From: Blattabacterium cuenoti STAT
GTDB lineage: Bacteria; Bacteroidota; Bacteroidia; Flavobacteriales; Blattabacteriaceae
Direction of reading: 5' to 3'
Length of the DNA: 64,000 bases
NCBI RefSeq assembly: GCF_003573915.1
Contig: NZ_AP014608.1
Span: 422,001-486,000 of the forward strand
The notes under the pieces were generated by a model. It was not told where the DNA came from. It saw only the letters and a list, made by a program, of their open reading frames with translations, and ran no database searches. Position numbers and translations under genes: made by a program. Positions 60,464 to 64,000 of this stretch are shown here, piece by piece. Position 1 is the first letter of the stretch. Each line of letters opens with the position of its first letter.

Positions 60464-60739
60464 ATGATGAAAAAATTAAGAATTACAGTCACTACGATTT
60501 TGTTAGCAATATTTTTATTTACTATTAGCTGCAACAACAAAAGTAAAAACGAAAGCAACCCCTCTACTACAACAGAAGAGGAAAAAACAGCTAATAATAA
60601 TGAAAATCAAACAGATTCCACTAACACAAATACACCTCCTACAGCTAGTGAGGATTCCTCAAAAAACACAAATGAGGAAAATAATAACGCAACATCTGAA
60701 AAAGAGAAAGGAACAACTGAAGAAAATGATAAAAAATAA
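60464..60739 (+). CDS. Small Asn/Thr/Glu-rich predicted lipoprotein
   Basis: 91 residues. Signal peptide MMKKLRITVTTILLAIFLF followed by a Cys at 23 (TISC), which fits bacteroidete lipoprotein processing. The mature chain of about 69 residues is made almost entirely of N, T, S, E, K, D, with a few Ala/Pro and no aromatic residue, so it should be disordered. GC content is visibly higher than in adjacent genes. It has its own -7 box and a strong hairpin terminator. I recognise no family; function unknown. It should be matured by LspA. Confidence 0.72.
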   Translation: MMKKLRITVTTILLAIFLFTISCNNKSKNESNPSTTTEEEKTANNNENQTDSTNTNTPPTASEDSSKNTNEENNNATSEKEKGTTEENDKK

Positions 60740-60769
60740 TAAATAGGAAGAAAGAAAAGCATAAGTGAA

Positions 60770-60809
60770 AAAAAGCGAAAAAAGTATATACTCACTTTTT
60801 TCGCTTTTT
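60770..60809. terminator. Bidirectional terminator between the lipoprotein gene and rplS
   Basis: Sixteen-base arms AAAAAGCGAAAAAAGT (60770-60785) and ACTTTTTTCGCTTTTT (60794-60809), exact complements, with the 8-base loop ATATACTC. T-rich on the plus side and A-rich on the other, so it can end transcripts from both the lipoprotein gene and rplS. Confidence 0.82.
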
Positions 60810-60818
60810 CATTTTTTC

Positions 60819-61163
60819 TTAGGAACGGATTTTTGCTTTTTTTCCCTTCAAGGCTCTGAAGTAATATATTTTTGCCCTTCTTACCTTTCCTTTTTTATTT
60901 ATTTCTATTTTTCGTATATTAGGTTGGTTGAAAATAAAAATACGTTCGATTCCTATCCCTGAACTTATTTTTCGGATAGTAAATGATTTAGTTAATCCTT
61001 TTCCTTGTTTTTTTATAACCACACCTTTAAAGGATTGGATTCTTTTTTTTTCTCCTTCTTTAATTTCAAAAAAAACAGTAATTGTATCTCCTGAATGAAA
61101 CAAAGGAAAATGGTTTTTAGATAAAAATTTATCTTCTATATATTTTAAAATATTCCAAAACAT
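60819..61163 (-). CDS. rplS: 50S ribosomal protein L19
   Basis: 114 residues. FHSGDTITVFFEIKEGEKKRIQSFKGVVI and IRKISSGIGIERIF are the family blocks, with a basic tail (KVRRAKIYYFRALKGKKAKI). Located at the 30S-50S interface. It is 15 bases after glmM on the same strand. Confidence 0.97.
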   Translation of the reverse strand: MFWNILKYIEDKFLSKNHFPLFHSGDTITVFFEIKEGEKKRIQSFKGVVIKKQGKGLTKSFTIRKISSGIGIERIFIFNQPNIRKIEINKKGKVRRAKIYYFRALKGKKAKIRS

Positions 61164-61178
61164 AATATAATAATTTAA

Positions 61179-62573
61179 TTATAATCCTTTTATTTCATAT
61201 AAAATTTCTTTTGATAAAAAATCAGCTCTTTTCTTTGAATAACTTTCTGTATGGATTCTGATAATGTTTTCAGTATTTGATTTTCTAATATGTATCCATT
61301 CGTTATTTTTTAAATAAATTTTAATTCCATCACTAAAATCCATTTTTTTTTCTTTATATTTTTTTTTTATCTTTTTTAATAAAATTTTCATTTTTTCACG
61401 AGAAGGATAAAAAAATCGAATTTTTTTTTTAGACATAAAATAATTAGAGTATCTTTCTTTTAATTTAGATAATGGAATGTTATCTAATTTAGATATTTGA
61501 GTTAAGAATAATGCAATTCCAACTAATGCATCTCTTCCATAACGAAATTTAGGATAAATAACACCTCCATTTCCTTCTCCTCCAACAACAGCATGAACTT
61601 CTTTCATTTTTTTTACAACATGTATTTCTCCAACAGGAGTTGAATAATAAGGAACACCCTTTTTAAGGGAAAGATCTTTCAATGCATGAGAAGAAGATAA
61701 AGTAGAAACTATAGGTCCTAATTGGTTTTCTAATATATAATCTGCTATGGAAACTAAAGTGTATTCTTCTCCAAAAAAATCTCCATTTTCGCAAATAAAT
61801 ACGACACGATCTACATCAGGATCTACGGATATTCCTAAATCTGCTTTTATATCCGGTACTTTTTTACAGATTTCTCTTAAATTTTTTTTTATAGGTTCAG
61901 GATTATGAACAAAATCTCCATGAGGATCACAATGCATTTTAATAACATGAACCCCCAAATAGTTTAATAAACTAGGTACGGCTATTCCTCCTGTAGAGTT
62001 AATTCCATCTACTACGATTTTTAATTTTGTTTTTTGAATAATATTTTTATCTATTATAGATAATGAAAGAATTTTTTTTATATGTTTTTGAATATAATTT
62101 TCTTTATAAAAAAGATGGCCTAATTTTTTATATGAAGAAAAACTAAAATATTTTTTTTCTGTTATATATAACATTTTTTCAAAATCTTTTTCTGATAAAA
62201 ATTCTCCATAAGAATTAAACATTTTTAATCCATTCCAATTTTTAGGATTATGACTTGCCGTTAACATAACGCCTCCATCAGCCTTTTCATTTATCACAGC
62301 GATTCCAACAGTAGGAGTTGTAGATAATCCTATATTTATAACATCTACTCCAAGACTTTGAAAAACAATTATTAAAAATTTTTGAAATAAAACAGAAGTA
62401 ACTCTTCCATCTCTACCCAATATTAAAACGAATTTTTTTTTGTTTTTGTATTTTTTTTTCATCCAAAAGACATATCCTGCAGCAAATTGAATAATTTCTA
62501 TAGGAGAGAAACCTTTTCCAATTTTTCCTTCTAATGTTCCTCTTATTCCAGATGAAGATTTTACAAGTGTCAA
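61179..62573 (-). CDS. glmM: Phosphoglucosamine mutase (phosphohexomutase family)
   Basis: 464 residues. N-terminus TLVKSSSGIRGTLEG, the phosphoserine loop TASHNPKNWNGLK, metal site DPDVDRV, sugar-binding GGEGNGGVIYP and the C-terminal IRIHTES phosphate-binding motif. Bacteroidete members of this subfamily are annotated as GlmM, giving glucosamine-1-phosphate for peptidoglycan and lipid A. A pure phosphomannomutase role cannot be excluded. Starts with TTG at 62573. Confidence 0.9.
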   Translation of the reverse strand: MTLVKSSSGIRGTLEGKIGKGFSPIEIIQFAAGYVFWMKKKYKNKKKFVLILGRDGRVTSVLFQKFLIIVFQSLGVDVINIGLSTTPTVGIAVINEKADGGVMLTASHNPKNWNGLKMFNSYGEFLSEKDFEKMLYITEKKYFSFSSYKKLGHLFYKENYIQKHIKKILSLSIIDKNIIQKTKLKIVVDGINSTGGIAVPSLLNYLGVHVIKMHCDPHGDFVHNPEPIKKNLREICKKVPDIKADLGISVDPDVDRVVFICENGDFFGEEYTLVSIADYILENQLGPIVSTLSSSHALKDLSLKKGVPYYSTPVGEIHVVKKMKEVHAVVGGEGNGGVIYPKFRYGRDALVGIALFLTQISKLDNIPLSKLKERYSNYFMSKKKIRFFYPSREKMKILLKKIKKKYKEKKMDFSDGIKIYLKNNEWIHIRKSNTENIIRIHTESYSKKRADFLSKEILYEIKGL

Positions 62574-62627
62574 AAATAATTGATTTTTTTTATTAAAAAC
62601 AAAAATACAAAAATTAAATTGTTTGAA

Positions 62628-63857
62628 TTATTCAAATTCTGTAACTTTTATAGAAAGAATCTTTTTAATAAAAAATAAAGAAGGAAAAAATATTGTTACA
62701 AAACAAATAAAAATAATAGATAAATTAATAATAATAATATGATAATATTTAATATAAATAGGAACAAAATCAATGAAATATTGAGTTTTATTTAATGATA
62801 TTAAATGAATTTTTTTTTGCAATATTAAAAAAATAATTCCAATACTATTTCCTATAAATAATGAGGGAATTAATATTTGCATAATATAAAATAAAAATAT
62901 TTTATGTATAACTTGATTTTTAGCTCCTAAAATTTTTAAAATACCTATTGTTCTAATTCTCTCTAAAAGAAGAATTAAAACAAATACTATCATATTGATA
63001 ATCAAAGATGTAGTTATAATCATACTAATGATAATAATGTTTTTATCAAAAATATTAATCCATTTTATGATATCATGATTGTTTTGAATATTTTGAACTA
63101 AAAATTCTTTAGATTTTTTTTTAATAATATTTTTTCCTATATTTTCATAAGAAACAAAAACTTCAAATTTTTCTACTGAATCTTTTTTCCATTTATAAAT
63201 ATTTTGAATAGATTTTATATTTCCAATAATATATACATCATCAAATTCTGGAATTCCCGTTTCATATAAACCAGAAATTCTAAATTTTTTATAAAAAAAA
63301 ATAGAATTTCCTATTTTATCAAAAGATAAAAAATTTATTTTAATGATTGATCCAACATTTAATCCTAATGATAAAGACGCTTTTTTAGATAAAAAAACAT
63401 TTTGATTATGTAATAATTTTTCTGGAAAAATTTTTTTCGTTATTAAAAAATATTGAAAAAAATAAGGATTATAATCTTCATATAAACCTTTAAATATAAA
63501 TCTATCTATTTTTTTATTTGTAGAAATGATTACATTTTTTTCAGAAATTCCATGAATTTGTTTAACTAAATCAGAATTGAAAAACTTTTTTAATAAAAAT
63601 TTCTTTTTTTTTACAGAAAAAAAAGGAGAATTTGTATTTAAATTGTATTTTTGAGAAATAAGAAATTGTCCTCTAACATTCAACAGTTTATCCTTTATAA
63701 TTTTTTTAAATCCAAATCCTATAGAAAAAGTAAAAAAAGAAACAATTAAACCAAAGATTATTGTTATTTGTGTTATAATAACTATTGTTCTAAGAGTTTT
63801 GTTTTTTCTACAATCCTCCCAAATTGTTTTTTTGGAAAAAAACCATTCAAAATTCAA
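62628..63857 (-). CDS. FtsX/LolE-like ABC transporter permease
   Basis: 409 residues. One N-terminal helix (about 25-48), a periplasmic MacB-like domain (about 60-255), and three C-terminal helices with the FtsX-family segment LLERIRTIGILKILGAKNQVIHKIF. This arrangement is that of the LolC/E permeases that release lipoproteins from the inner membrane, but related permeases do other things. No partner ATPase is in the window. TTG start at 63857. Confidence 0.83.
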   Translation of the reverse strand: MNFEWFFSKKTIWEDCRKNKTLRTIVIITQITIIFGLIVSFFTFSIGFGFKKIIKDKLLNVRGQFLISQKYNLNTNSPFFSVKKKKFLLKKFFNSDLVKQIHGISEKNVIISTNKKIDRFIFKGLYEDYNPYFFQYFLITKKIFPEKLLHNQNVFLSKKASLSLGLNVGSIIKINFLSFDKIGNSIFFYKKFRISGLYETGIPEFDDVYIIGNIKSIQNIYKWKKDSVEKFEVFVSYENIGKNIIKKKSKEFLVQNIQNNHDIIKWINIFDKNIIIISMIITTSLIINMIVFVLILLLERIRTIGILKILGAKNQVIHKIFLFYIMQILIPSLFIGNSIGIIFLILQKKIHLISLNKTQYFIDFVPIYIKYYHIIIINLSIIFICFVTIFFPSLFFIKKILSIKVTEFE

Positions 63858-63878
63858 TTTTATTTTTTTATCCTAAAT

Positions 63879-64000
63879 CTATTCTTTTAAAGAATTTTCA
63901 TTATTATTAAAATCTATTTCATTAAAAGAATTAAATTCTGATAATGTATGATCTTCAAGATTATTTCTATTACAAGGAGAAGTTCCAAGAAAATTCTCTT
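63879..64000 (-). CDS. 3' end of an unrecognised gene, cut by the window edge
   Basis: The minus-strand frame is open from the edge to a TAG at 63879-63881. It encodes 39 residues ending in NSFNEIDFNNNENSLKE, hydrophilic and Asn/Glu-rich like a disordered C-terminal tail. It contains GTSPCNRNNLEDH. I do not recognise the family. It ends 21 bases before the FtsX-like gene on the same strand, so they are probably in one operon. Confidence 0.45.
   Translation of the reverse strand, partial: ENFLGTSPCNRNNLEDHTLSEFNSFNEIDFNNNENSLKE

Noticed and set aside
60355..60558. 67-codon minus-strand frame covering the gap after guaB and the 5' end of the lipoprotein gene
   Set aside because: Half of it is antisense to the signal peptide; hydrophobic residues come from A/T runs. 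A remnant of an old gene cannot be excluded, but nothing recognisable is in it.

Overview
The window reads as about 64 kb of a small, very AT-rich (roughly three quarters A+T) Bacteroidota/Flavobacteriales genome. It is most consistent with the cockroach endosymbiont Blattabacterium or a close relative. This rests on family-level recognition of the proteins, the bacteroidete-type genes (PUR-domain DUF3276 protein, THX-type small ribosomal protein, zinc-poor DksA-like protein, flavobacterial omega subunit, miaB–sigma54 activator–lptE–secG–groESL order), TAnnTTTG-type promoter matches, long poly(A/T) runs, tiny intergenic gaps and several overlapping convergent genes. No database search was possible. 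I see no insertion sequences, phage genes, rRNA operon or CRISPR array. Only one gene is visibly broken in frame (coaE), and it looks rescuable.

Layout. 1-7.8 kb: ftsH (5' end only), rsfS, birA, yidC, pyrG, the small SRP RNA, clpX, obgE, adk. 7.9-12.5 kb: lpdA, transaldolase, rpoZ, ferritin, dapA and an RRM protein. 12.6-19.4 kb, plus strand: pncB, miaB, an AAA+ sigma54 activator, lptE, secG, groES, groEL, closed by a 35-bp perfect inverted repeat. 19.4-29 kb: kdsC-like phosphatase, PUR protein, ABC exporter, nusB, yajC, frameshifted coaE, a 41-codon THX gene, membrane zinc peptidase, type II NADH dehydrogenase, isochorismate synthase, hotdog thioesterase, idi and a QueD-like protein. 29-38.5 kb: gcvT, MATE transporter, DEAD-box helicase, aroC, miaA, tRNA-Val, folC, glnS. 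38.5-51.4 kb, minus strand: the ancient block tRNA-Thr/Tyr/Gly/Thr–tuf–tRNA-Trp–secE–nusG–rplK–rplA–rplJ–rplL–rpoB–rpoC behind an exact bacteroidete-type promoter. 51.4-64 kb: lspA, dksA-like, ileS, mutS, tRNA-Gly, tRNA-Leu, guaB, a small Asn/Thr/Glu-rich lipoprotein, rplS, glmM, an FtsX-like permease and the 3' end of an unrecognised gene.

How it works together. Most genes are core information processing (RNA polymerase, ribosome, translation factors, tRNA modification, secretion), protein quality control (GroESL, ClpX, FtsH), cofactor and precursor supply (CoA, NAD, folate, menaquinone, isoprenoid, chorismate, lysine/peptidoglycan entry, CTP, GMP) and a remnant envelope system (YidC, SecE/SecG/YajC, LspA, LptE, an MsbA-like exporter, KdsC, GlmM).

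I did not find a convincing new defence or metabolic system. The points most worth a second look are the poly(A)-frameshifted coaE, glnS with no conventional start codon upstream of its HIGH motif, a candidate sigma54 promoter in front of groES linked to the resident sigma54 activator gene, the small disordered lipoprotein, and a repeat-filled rplJ–rplL spacer.
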